DNA from: Phytopseudomonas argentinensis
GTDB lineage: Bacteria; Pseudomonadota; Gammaproteobacteria; Pseudomonadales; Pseudomonadaceae
Direction: 5' to 3'
NCBI RefSeq assembly: GCF_900113905.1
Contig: NZ_FORC01000003.1
Span: forward strand, 642,882 to 706,881
Length of the DNA stretch: 64,000 bases
Shown here: positions 51,840 through 59,458 of the stretch, piece by piece
How positions within the stretch are numbered: the first letter of the stretch is position 1
How the letters are laid out: each line of letters starts with the position of its first letter
Notes under the pieces: generated by a model
The model's database searches: none
The model's input: the letters and a program-made list of their open reading frames with translations, nothing else
What the model was told of the DNA's origin: nothing
Made by a program: the position numbers and the translations under genes

Positions 51840-52691
51840 ATGCTGTTGAGACGATCCACGTTGGCCATGGCCATTACCGGACTGATCACCCTCGCCCCAA
51901 TCGTGCACGCCGCTGAGCAAGGTCTTGCCCGGCAGTTGAGCGATGCCCGCCAGCAGGGAGCCATCGACACCGCATTCGCCCTCAGCCGGCATCTTGACCC
52001 CTTCGATATCCAGGTATCCGTGGAGGACGGCGTCGCCAGGCTCAGCGGCGCGGTGGAAAACCCTGCAGAACGCGACTTGGCCAGTGAACTGGCGAGCAGC
52101 ATCGAAGGGGTGCGTGAGGTGGACAACCAGCTCAAGATCGATCCTGACCTGGTTCCGACAGTGCTCGAGGATCAGGCCAGGATCGTCACCGACAAGACCC
52201 TGGCCCAGCGTTTCGACGATGCGACGTTGGCGGCGACAGTCAAATCCAAGCTGCTGTGGAACAGCAATACCGAGGGGCTGGACATTCAGGTGCGTGCCGA
52301 AAACGGTGTGGTCAGCCTCAGCGGCAATGCCGGCACGCCGGCGGCCAAGGAACTGGCCGGCGAGCTGGTCACCAACACCGAGGGCGTGCGTGAAGTGCAC
52401 AACCACCTGAGTATCAGCACGGCGGACAGTACGTCGGCCGAGGCGCAAAACGCGGCCAACGATGCCGCGGCCTCGATCAGCGACGCATGGATCACCAGCA
52501 AGGTGAAGGCCAGCTTTCTCTATAGCCGCAATCTCGATGCCCTGAATATCAAGGTCGATACGCGCGAGGGCTTCGTCAGCCTCAGCGGTACCGTGCTGAG
52601 CAACGCCGAGAAGCGCCTTGCCATGGAAACCGCCCGCAACATCCGCGGGGTCCGCGGTGTAGATGCGGACGCATTGCGTATCGCCAGCTGA
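51840..52691 (+). CDS. Periplasmic protein with three BON domains (OsmY-like)
   Basis: 283 residues with a Sec signal peptide (MLLRRSTLAMAITGLITLAP...HAA). Three BON repeats follow: FDIQVSVEDGVARLSGAVEN, LDIQVRAENGVVSLSGNAGT and LNIKVDTREGFVSLSGTVLS, each closing with a GVREVDN-type strand. BON proteins bind envelope phospholipids and protect against osmotic stress. GAAGGAGG precedes the ATG. It is the first gene of the sigma-54 unit; the DUF2383 gene follows after 82 bases. Confidence 0.9.
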   Translation: MLLRRSTLAMAITGLITLAPIVHAAEQGLARQLSDARQQGAIDTAFALSRHLDPFDIQVSVEDGVARLSGAVENPAERDLASELASSIEGVREVDNQLKIDPDLVPTVLEDQARIVTDKTLAQRFDDATLAATVKSKLLWNSNTEGLDIQVRAENGVVSLSGNAGTPAAKELAGELVTNTEGVREVHNHLSISTADSTSAEAQNAANDAAASISDAWITSKVKASFLYSRNLDALNIKVDTREGFVSLSGTVLSNAEKRLAMETARNIRGVRGVDADALRIAS

Positions 52692-52773
52692 TCCTACCCA
52701 GCAAGGCGAGCCGCTCGGCTCGCTGCATTTCTGGCAGTGCCTGTGGCGCTGTCTCCACTTGAGGAGAATCATC

Positions 52774-53205
52774 ATGAGCGACAAGACAGACCAGTTGAAC
52801 GAGCTGATCGCCATCATTCGCGACGGCCAGCGCTTCTATGAACATGCTCACGACGAGATCAAGGATGCGCGCCTGCAGGCGCTGTTTCGTGACATGGCCC
52901 AGGCCAAGCACCAGGTAATCCAGGCGCTGGCGGTCAAGGTGGCGGCCAATCATGAACAGCCTGCCGCCGGTGGGACCCTGGTGGGCAAGCTGCGCCAGGC
53001 TTATGCCGATGCACGCGCGACGCTTTCCAGCGATGAGGAAGCCACCTATGTGGCGCAGCTCGAGGAAGCCGAGGATCGCATCCTCGAAGCGTTCGAAGAT
53101 GCACTGGAAAGTGCCCAGCCCGACGTTCAGGCCCTGCTTGCCGTGGAAATGCCCAAGGTGCGCGCCTGCCACCAGCGTATGCGCGAACTCAGCAGTGCCA
53201 GGTGA
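52774..53205 (+). CDS. PA2169-family (DUF2383-like) four-helix-bundle protein
   Basis: 143 residues from ATG 52774 behind GAGGAG; the upstream 37 codons are not convincing. Helical and charged throughout, beginning DQLNELIAIIRDGQRFYEHA and containing LFRDMAQAKHQVIQALAVKV, the layout of the PA2169/DUF2383 ferritin-like family. Members are upregulated in biofilm and stress conditions in Pseudomonas; the biochemical role is unknown. Probably co-transcribed with the BON gene. Confidence 0.82.
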   Translation: MSDKTDQLNELIAIIRDGQRFYEHAHDEIKDARLQALFRDMAQAKHQVIQALAVKVAANHEQPAAGGTLVGKLRQAYADARATLSSDEEATYVAQLEEAEDRILEAFEDALESAQPDVQALLAVEMPKVRACHQRMRELSSAR

Positions 53206-53225
53206 GTGCGGGTTCGACAGCGTCG

Positions 53226-53267
53226 TGCAGAACGCCCGAGTCCGAGGCCCCCATCGTGCAGGATGCC
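53226..53267. promoter_or_regulatory. Paired TGCA half-dyads (candidate enhancer of the second sigma-54 promoter)
   Basis: TGCAGAACGCC (53226) and TGCAGGATGCC (53257), both within TCGTGCAG contexts, are 31 bp apart and 108 and 77 bases before the -24 element at 53334. The second half of each dyad is degenerate (CGCC, TGCC). Confidence 0.55.
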
Positions 53268-53333
53268 AATGATGGCATTTCATTTATCAAGATTAAGCCA
53301 TTGATTTAAAAGGAATTTATTTTTACAAAAAGC

Positions 53334-53349
53334 TGGCACGCAGGCTGCA
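53334..53349 (+). promoter_or_regulatory. Sigma-54 promoter of the 53408-54394 operon
   Basis: TGGCACG-CAGG-CTGCA matches the -24/-12 consensus well (one mismatch at the first base of the -12 block). An AT-rich run containing TTTATTTTTACA precedes it, as at the 51771 promoter. Confidence 0.8.
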
Positions 53350-53407
53350 ATCATCCACTCATGAGCAGAACGCCAAGCCGTTCAACAACGATCTTGAGGA
53401 GCCCAGC

Positions 53408-53692
53408 ATGACCCTTCACCGCGCCCACACCGAGATCCTAATTCTGGCCGTTGCCGCCGTGATGATCCTGCTGGTGAGCGTGGCGAACAGGGCCCCAGAA
53501 CAACGCACCCTCGCGCCTCAGGCTGCCAGCCAGATCGCCATGCCGGTATCGGTGAATGCGCGTCCGGCAGCTATCCGCGCCGAGCCGGCTAGCTTGCAGA
53601 GCGTAGGTGCGCCGAAGCCGAGTAATGACAGCGACTGGGTTCGCGCCGATAGCGTTGAAGCGCCTGCCAAGCAAACCCGTTGGGTGTTCTAG
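53408..53692 (+). CDS. Small single-span membrane protein of unknown function
   Basis: 94 residues: a short N terminus, one TM helix (ILILAVAAVMILLVSVA), then a Pro/Ala-rich periplasmic tail ending RWVF. TGAGGAG precedes the ATG. First gene after the sigma-54 promoter. No family is recognised. Confidence 0.65.
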   Translation: MTLHRAHTEILILAVAAVMILLVSVANRAPEQRTLAPQAASQIAMPVSVNARPAAIRAEPASLQSVGAPKPSNDSDWVRADSVEAPAKQTRWVF

Positions 53693-53754
53693 AGCATCCT
53701 GACCGATTTCAAGTGTTACACCGTAAGACCTCAAAAAAACCAAGGAGAAACGCC

Positions 53755-53919
53755 ATGCTGAGTTGGGCCATTACCTTTCTGATCATCGCCATTGTTGCTG
53801 CTGTACTGGGTTTCGGTGGTATTGCAGGCACTGCCACAGGTATCGCGAAAATCCTTTTCGTGGTGTTCCTGGTCATGTTCATCGTTTCCTTCATCATGGG
53901 TCGTCGCCCACGGGGCTAG
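53755..53919 (+). CDS. DUF1328 family small membrane protein (YtjA-like)
   Basis: 54 residues from ATG 53755 behind AAGGAG. Two TM helices fill the protein: LSWAITFLIIAIVAAVLGFG, GIAGTATGIAKILFVVFLVM, then FIVSFIMGRR. This is the DUF1328/YtjA pattern, whose members are typically stress-induced. It lies 62 bases after the previous gene and 13 before the next. Confidence 0.9.
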   Translation: MLSWAITFLIIAIVAAVLGFGGIAGTATGIAKILFVVFLVMFIVSFIMGRRPRG

Positions 53920-53932
53920 GCGAGGTATGACG

Positions 53933-54394
53933 ATGGATCGATTCAAGACGCTCGCTGCCGCTCTAATGCTGGGTGGTAGTGCGGCGGCCTTGGCCGCCAA
54001 TACGGATGGCGAATTCCGCCTCAACGAGTTGCTCGGTAGTAACCCGGACTACCGTGAGGCCTGGCAGGAGCTGATCCAGGACGAGGAGCGATTGCCTGAA
54101 TGGGTGATCAACCTCAGCGGCGTCGCCACGCCGATGAAAACGCTGGAAGAAGACGGCGACCAGTATCTGGTTGGACAGCTGTGCGAAGCCTCGAATTGTT
54201 TCAATCAGCGTCTCTATGTCGCCTTCACACCAGACAAGGATGACGCCTATGCCCTTTGGGTCCAGGTACCCGAAGGCTTGCCAAAGGACAAGGCACCCAG
54301 TGAGCATGCTGATCAGCGCTGGCTCGGTGAGCCGGATGACGGAATCAAGCAGTTGCTGCAGGAACAGTTGAAGAAAGATCCCAACTGGTACTGA
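53933..54394 (+). CDS. Ivy-family (vertebrate lysozyme inhibitor-like) periplasmic protein
   Basis: 153 residues from ATG 53933, with GAGG seven bases upstream; an ATG two codons earlier is possible. Signal peptide MDRFKTLAAALMLGG...ALAA. The mature protein follows the Ivy layout: helix EAWQELIQDEERLPEWVINL, strand, a Cys-x4-Cys loop LCEASNCFNQRLYVAFTPDK, and GEPDDGIKQLLQEQL at the end. The Ivy inhibitory loop is CKPHDC; here it reads CEASNC, so lysozyme inhibition is doubtful. It ends the sigma-54 operon. Confidence 0.78.
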   Translation: MDRFKTLAAALMLGGSAAALAANTDGEFRLNELLGSNPDYREAWQELIQDEERLPEWVINLSGVATPMKTLEEDGDQYLVGQLCEASNCFNQRLYVAFTPDKDDAYALWVQVPEGLPKDKAPSEHADQRWLGEPDDGIKQLLQEQLKKDPNWY

Positions 54395-54402
54395 TGCTAC
54401 CG

Positions 54403-54430
54403 ACGGCGCCTTCTGGCGCCGTTGCTCTAT
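54403..54430 (+). terminator. Intrinsic-type terminator after the Ivy-like gene
   Basis: ACGGCGCC, loop TTCT, GGCGCCGT followed by TGCTCTAT; the stem is perfect but the T-run is weak. Confidence 0.6.
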
Positions 54431-54526
54431 CTGGCTCTCCGCCAACGACCGCTGCTCCCATTTCCCGCTTCCACTTCCTCGGTCCAGCCGCGTTATCATC
54501 AGCCGCTACGTTCTAGGGGGTGACCT

Positions 54527-55756
54527 ATGCTCAACGGCCTGTGGCTGAGCTTTTTCGTGGTGGCAGCGGTAGCAGGGTTCAGCCGCTGGCTGCTGGCCGA
54601 TGACCCGGCAGTGTTCGCTGCGATGGTGGAAAGCCTGTTCGCCATGGCCAAACTGTCGGTCGAAGTGATGGTGCTGCTGTTTGGCACCCTGACGCTGTGG
54701 CTCGGGCTGCTGCGCATCGCCGAAAAGGCCGGCCTGGTCGATGCCCTGGCGCGGGTGCTTGGACCGCTGTTCGCTCGGCTGATGCCTGAAGTGCCCCGCG
54801 GCCATCCGGCGCTCGGCCTGATCACCATGAACTTCGCGGCCAATGGCCTGGGGCTGGACAACGCGGCCACGCCCATCGGGCTCAAGGCCATGCGCGCCCT
54901 GCAGGAGCTCAACCCAAGCAGCACCACGGCGAGCAACGCGCAGATTCTCTTTCTGGTGCTCAATGCGTCCTCGCTGACCCTGCTACCGGTAACCATCTTC
55001 ATGTACCGGGCCCAACAGGGGGCACCTGACCCGACGCTGGTGTTCCTGCCTATCCTGCTCGCTACCAGCGTTTCGACCCTGGTGGGATTGTTCTCCGTGG
55101 CCATCATGCAGCGCCTGCGCTTGTGGGACCCGGTGGTACTGGCCTACATGATTCCCGGCGCATTGCTGCTCGGCAGTTTCATGGCCATGCTCGCCGGCAT
55201 GTCCGCCACCGCCTTGGCAGCGCTTTCGTCATTGCTCGGCAACCTGACCCTGTTCGGCATCATCGTCGCCTTTCTGGTGATCGGTGCGCTGCGCAAGGTG
55301 CAGGTCTATGAGCAATTCATCGAGGGCGCCAAGGAAGGCTTCGACGTGGCCAAGAGCCTGCTGCCCTATCTGGTGGCGATGCTTTGTGCCGTCGGTGTGC
55401 TGCGCGCATCCGGTGCGCTGGAGCTGGCGCTGGATGGTATCCGCTGGGTCGTCGCCTGGGGCGGCTGGGATACCCGCTTCGTCGATGCGCTGCCAACGGC
55501 GATGGTCAAGCCCTTTTCCGGCAGCGCGGCACGGGCGATGCTGATCGAGACCATGCAGACCCAGGGGGTCGACAGTTTCCCGGCCCTGGCGGCGGCGATC
55601 ATTCAGGGAAGTACGGAAACCACGTTCTACGTGCTGGCGGTGTATTTCGGTGCGGTGGGTATCCAGCGTGCCCGGCACGCCGTCGGCTGTGCGTTGTTGG
55701 CCGAATTCTCCGGCGTGGTAGCCGCGATCGCCGTGTGCTACTGGTTCTTCGGTTGA
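54527..55756 (+). CDS. SpmA-SpmB-type fusion, nucleoside-recognition (Gate) domain membrane protein
   Basis: 409 residues with about ten TM helices. The N-terminal half is SpmA-like (GRPLxARLMPEVPRGHPALG then LITMNFAANGLGLDNAATPI and GLKAMRALQELN), and the C-terminal half is SpmB-like (VYEQFIEGAKEGFDVAKSLL, GGWDTRFVDALPTAMVKPFS, IIQGSTETTFYVLAVYFGAV). In sporulators SpmA and SpmB are separate and act in spore-core dehydration; the role in Pseudomonas is unknown. Its 3' end overlaps the convergent DUF5924 gene by 19 bases. No terminator separates them. Confidence 0.9.
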   Translation: MLNGLWLSFFVVAAVAGFSRWLLADDPAVFAAMVESLFAMAKLSVEVMVLLFGTLTLWLGLLRIAEKAGLVDALARVLGPLFARLMPEVPRGHPALGLITMNFAANGLGLDNAATPIGLKAMRALQELNPSSTTASNAQILFLVLNASSLTLLPVTIFMYRAQQGAPDPTLVFLPILLATSVSTLVGLFSVAIMQRLRLWDPVVLAYMIPGALLLGSFMAMLAGMSATALAALSSLLGNLTLFGIIVAFLVIGALRKVQVYEQFIEGAKEGFDVAKSLLPYLVAMLCAVGVLRASGALELALDGIRWVVAWGGWDTRFVDALPTAMVKPFSGSAARAMLIETMQTQGVDSFPALAAAIIQGSTETTFYVLAVYFGAVGIQRARHAVGCALLAEFSGVVAAIAVCYWFFG

Positions 55757-56994
55757 GCGGGGGGTTCGCCCTCGCCATCAGGCGCGCTTGAAGACTGATC
55801 CGTCGGCTGAGCATCGGGCTCGGCCGGCGGTTCGGCAGCTTCAGCCTCGCGGTCGACCTGCGGCTCAGGCTCGGCTTGCGGGGCGACGGTCGGCTCTACT
55901 GGCGCCTGTGCGGCGTCTCTCGGCCCCGGCGCAGAGCCTGCTGGCGCGTCGGTATCCGCGGTAACCTCGAAGCGCAGCACGCCGATCAGTTGCCCGGCGT
56001 CGGTCAGCACCTGAATCTGCCAGTCACCTTCCACGGCCTGCGGGAAGTTCTGCTTGTGCGTCCAGGCGCGATAGCCCTTCTCGCGGCCGCCATGGATATC
56101 CAGGGCGATACGCTCCAGCTCCTGGCCGTTGTGTTCCCAGACGTGATAGATGCGCTCGTCGAGACCACGGGGTGCGTTGATGGCCGTGTAGGCGTACAGG
56201 CCGGTGCTGCGCAGCTGGCTGGCACTCAACTGCTTGATGCCTTCGCCAGGCGAGCGGTTCTGGTTGTCGAACTCGGTGGTGATGGCCACTTCGGTCAGCC
56301 ACAGTGTGGCCGGCGGCACCCAGGTGCGGGTCAGCCAGCCAAAGGCGCCGATGGCCAGGGTCAGGCCGATCAGCAGCAGGCCGCGCCACCATTTACGCAC
56401 GGTAATGATGCTGAACAGGCTGGGAAACGACAGCAGCACGGCAGCCGCCAGCGAATACTGATAGCTCTGGGTGGTGTTGAGCTTGAAGATGATCGGCAGT
56501 GCCGTGAGCATCACTGCGAACAGTGCCAGGGTGTGATAGGCGAGAAAGATCCAGCGCCGCGGTGCCAGCCACTTGTAATAGAGCGGGTCGGTGATCGATA
56601 CCAGCGCCGCCGCCGCCAGCAACCCGCTGAACAGCGCCTGACTGCTGTTCCAGGTGGTGGTGATAAAGAAGAACGGCAGGACGAAGAACAGGCTTTCCTG
56701 GTGAATCATCTGCGTGGCGTAGCGCAGCAGCGGTCGCGGCAACTCGAAGCCGAAGCGTGCGGCGATCCGCTCGCGCAGCACGTTTTCCAGAATCAGCCAT
56801 AGCCAGCTGACCAGCAGGACCAGGGCCAGCACCTTGGCCAGCCCCGCCTGGCGATCCACCAGCACGAAGCTGGCAACACCGGAAAGAAATCCGAAAACGG
56901 CAATGGCGCCCGGATGGCGCTGCATCAACGCGATGATCCGGAACACGAGATTTTTGCTTGAGGCGATTAGAGACAAGGCAGCCCTGGCAGTCAT
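55738..56994 (-). CDS. DUF5924 membrane protein with C-terminal DUF2914 domain
   Basis: 418 residues. The first 245 or so carry about seven TM helices (for example GAIAVFGFLSGVASFVLV, LALVLLVSWLWLILENVL, WWRGLLLIGLTLAIGAF). A soluble DUF2914-type beta domain follows (ERIYHVWEHNGQELERIALD, GYRAWTHKQNFPQAVEGDWQ, VLTDAGQLIGVLRFEV). The end is a disordered tail of about 70 residues very rich in Pro, Ala and Glu. The function is unknown. Confidence 0.85.
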   Translation of the reverse strand: MTARAALSLIASSKNLVFRIIALMQRHPGAIAVFGFLSGVASFVLVDRQAGLAKVLALVLLVSWLWLILENVLRERIAARFGFELPRPLLRYATQMIHQESLFFVLPFFFITTTWNSSQALFSGLLAAAALVSITDPLYYKWLAPRRWIFLAYHTLALFAVMLTALPIIFKLNTTQSYQYSLAAAVLLSFPSLFSIITVRKWWRGLLLIGLTLAIGAFGWLTRTWVPPATLWLTEVAITTEFDNQNRSPGEGIKQLSASQLRSTGLYAYTAINAPRGLDERIYHVWEHNGQELERIALDIHGGREKGYRAWTHKQNFPQAVEGDWQIQVLTDAGQLIGVLRFEVTADTDAPAGSAPGPRDAAQAPVEPTVAPQAEPEPQVDREAEAAEPPAEPDAQPTDQSSSAPDGEGEPPAQPKNQ

Positions 56995-57072
56995 CTGGAA
57001 CGATGGGCAGGATACTGCATTTGCCCAAACTTGCGGCCTCCACCGATCAGGCGTCGGGGTTCAGATCAACCT

Positions 57073-57110
57073 GGCCCATGCCCGCGATTCGCGCGCATGG
57101 CGCGCCCCAC
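57073..57110. repeat. REP-like element (partial third copy)
   Basis: Contains GGCCCATGCCCGCGATTCGC, GCGCATGGCGCG and CCCAC, the right half of the element at 366-435. The surrounding gap 56995-57149 holds no gene. Confidence 0.6.
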
Positions 57111-57149
57111 TGGTACTGCATCGCTATCCGCTTTGCCTCATGGCAACCC

Positions 57150-58049
57150 TCAACTCATCACCCGATACGCCAGCGCTTCCCCCAGCAACCAGTCGCGAAA
57201 AGCCTTCAGCGCCGCCGACTCGACCTTGCGCTCCGGCACTGTCAGGTAATAGGCGCGGCCTCCATCGGGCACCGGGCGGTCCATGGCGACCACCAGGCTG
57301 CCGTCGGCCAGTTCGCGCTGAATCAGAAAGGGCGGGATCAACGCCACCCCCATCTCATGACGGGCTGCCTGGGCGAGCATCGAAAACAGTTCCAGGCGCG
57401 GGCCCGTCATGTCGCGACTGACGTTCAGCCCCTGCGCCGCAAACCACTGACGCCAGGCATAGGGGCGGGTGCTCTGCTGCAGCAGCGGCAGTTCGGCGAT
57501 GCGCTCGGCACTCGCCGGCTGGCCGCCGAGCAGCGTCGGGCTGCACACCGGCGTCAGGTGTTCATGCATCAGGAAGTGCGCCTCGGTACCCGACCAGTCG
57601 CCATCGCCGAAATAGATCGCCGCATCGAAGCCGGTGTCGGCGAACAGGAACGGCCGTGTGCGGTTGGTCAGGTGCACCGTGACTTCCGGGTGCTGGCGCT
57701 GGAAGTCCTTCAGGCGCGGCAGCAGCCATTGCGTCACAAAGGTCGGCACCACGGCGAGCTCCAGGCCCATGGCGCCCTGGGCACCCATCAGCGCCAGGGT
57801 ATCTCGTTCCACGGCATCGAGCTGAGCGGCCACCTTGGCCGCATAGGCGGTGCCCGTTTCGGTCAGCAATACGCCGCGGCGCGAGCGGCGAAACAGCTCC
57901 ACGCCTAGAAAGGCTTCGAGCCCGGCGATCTGCCGGCAAACCGCACCCTGGGTCAGCGCCAGTTCATCGGCTGCACGGGTGAAGCTCTGGTGGCGAGCTG
58001 AGGCCTCGAAGGCGACCAGCGCTGCGGTGCTGGGAATCTTGCGACGCAT
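57150..58049 (-). CDS. gcdR: LysR-family regulator of glutarate catabolism (GcdR)
   Basis: 299 residues. N-terminal winged helix (ALVAFEASARHQSFTRAADE, LALTQGAVCRQIAGLEAFLG) of the GcvA/AmpR-like LysR group, then the effector-binding domain. It is divergent from gcdH over 153 bp. In P. putida the equivalent GcdR activates gcdHG in response to glutarate, and the location here supports the same role. The gap contains CAGTT/AACTG-like inverted words, but I do not claim a defined operator. Confidence 0.88.
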   Translation of the reverse strand: MRRKIPSTAALVAFEASARHQSFTRAADELALTQGAVCRQIAGLEAFLGVELFRRSRRGVLLTETGTAYAAKVAAQLDAVERDTLALMGAQGAMGLELAVVPTFVTQWLLPRLKDFQRQHPEVTVHLTNRTRPFLFADTGFDAAIYFGDGDWSGTEAHFLMHEHLTPVCSPTLLGGQPASAERIAELPLLQQSTRPYAWRQWFAAQGLNVSRDMTGPRLELFSMLAQAARHEMGVALIPPFLIQRELADGSLVVAMDRPVPDGGRAYYLTVPERKVESAALKAFRDWLLGEALAYRVMS

Positions 58050-58202
58050 CTGTGCAAGTACCTCACTGAATGACGCGTTTTCTTGATCCTAATCCTATCT
58101 CGGAGTGAGCTTTTTGCACAGTTGCGTGCGGATTAGTCGTTTGCGAGCAGCCGGCTAGGCTTTTAGGCTCAGTTCAACGAGTTACTTCCCGAGGATTTCG
58201 CG

Positions 58203-59384
58203 ATGGCCGCCAAGGCAAGCTTCAACTGGATCGACCCGCTTCTGCTCGACCAGCAGCTAACAGAAGAAGAGCGCATGGTGCGTGACAGCGCCGAGCAGTT
58301 CGCCGCCGACAAGCTGGCGCCGCGGGTGCTCGAAGCCTTCCGCCATGAAAAGACCGACCCGGCGATCTTCCGTGAGATGGGTGAAACTGGCCTGCTCGGT
58401 GCCACCATTCCCGAAGCCTATGGCGGCAGTGGCCTCAACTACGTGTGCTACGGGCTGATCGCCCGCGAAGTGGAACGCATCGACTCCGGCTACCGCTCGA
58501 TGATGAGCGTGCAGTCGTCCCTGGTGATGGTGCCGATCTTCGAATTCGGCAGCGAGGCCACCCGGCAGAAGTACCTGCCCAAGCTGGCCAGCGGTGAGTA
58601 TATCGGCTGTTTCGGCCTCACCGAGCCCAACCATGGTTCGGATCCGGGCTCGATGATCACCCGGGCCAAGAAGGTCGATGGCGGCTACCGCCTGAGCGGC
58701 AGCAAGATGTGGATCACCAATAGCCCGATCGCCGATGTCTTCGTGGTCTGGGCCAAGGACGATGCCGGGGAGATCCGCGGCTTCGTGCTGGAAAAGGGCT
58801 GGGAAGGGCTGTCGGCTCCGGCTATCCACGGCAAGGTTGGCCTGCGCGCCTCGATCACCGGCGAGATCGTCATGGACAACGTGTTCTGCCCCGAAGAAAA
58901 CGCCTTCCCGGACGTGCGCGGTCTGCGTGGCCCCTTCACCTGCCTGAACTCGGCGCGCTATGGCATCAGCTGGGGCGCGTTGGGCGCTGCCGAAGCCTGC
59001 TGGCACACGGCGCGCCAGTACACCCTGGACCGTCAGCAGTTCGGCCGCCCATTGGCCGCCAACCAGCTGATCCAGAAGAAGCTGGCCGACATGCAGACCG
59101 AGATCACCCTGGCCCTGCAGGGCTGCCTGCGCCTGGGGCGCATGAAGGACGAAGGCACCGCCGCGGTGGAAATCACTTCGATCATGAAGCGCAACAGCTG
59201 CGGCAAGGCCCTGGATATTGCCCGTATGGCCCGCGACATGCTCGGTGGCAACGGTATCAGCGACGAGTTCGGCGTGGCCCGTCACCTGGTCAACCTGGAG
59301 GTGGTCAACACCTATGAAGGCACCCACGATGTGCACGCGCTGATTCTGGGGCGGGCGCAGACGGGCATCCAGGCCTTCTTCTAA
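58203..59384 (+). CDS. gcdH: Glutaryl-CoA dehydrogenase
   Basis: FAD-dependent oxidative decarboxylation of glutaryl-CoA to crotonyl-CoA in lysine and glutarate degradation. 393 residues of the acyl-CoA dehydrogenase fold: CFGLTEPNHGSDPGSMITRA, SGSKMWITNSPIADVFVVWA, RQYTLDRQQFGRPLAANQLI, and the catalytic-base Glu in NTYEGTHDVHALILG. The length and the early FNWIDPLLLDQQLTEEERMV are characteristic of GcdH. gcdG follows after 74 bases. Confidence 0.97.
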   Translation: MAAKASFNWIDPLLLDQQLTEEERMVRDSAEQFAADKLAPRVLEAFRHEKTDPAIFREMGETGLLGATIPEAYGGSGLNYVCYGLIAREVERIDSGYRSMMSVQSSLVMVPIFEFGSEATRQKYLPKLASGEYIGCFGLTEPNHGSDPGSMITRAKKVDGGYRLSGSKMWITNSPIADVFVVWAKDDAGEIRGFVLEKGWEGLSAPAIHGKVGLRASITGEIVMDNVFCPEENAFPDVRGLRGPFTCLNSARYGISWGALGAAEACWHTARQYTLDRQQFGRPLAANQLIQKKLADMQTEITLALQGCLRLGRMKDEGTAAVEITSIMKRNSCGKALDIARMARDMLGGNGISDEFGVARHLVNLEVVNTYEGTHDVHALILGRAQTGIQAFF

Positions 59385-59400
59385 GCCGCTTCAGGTTGTT

Positions 59401-59430
59401 GATCGTTCCCGCGCCTGGCGTGGGAACGCC
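59401..59430. repeat. Short palindromic repeat between gcdH and gcdG
   Basis: GATCGTTCCCGCGCCTGGCG and TGGGAACGCC: GTTCCC/GGGAAC arms, one of the common Pseudomonas GTTCCCACGC-type intergenic palindromes. Confidence 0.65.
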
Positions 59431-59458
59431 TGCGTCATCTCCGTACGAGGCCTCTGCG

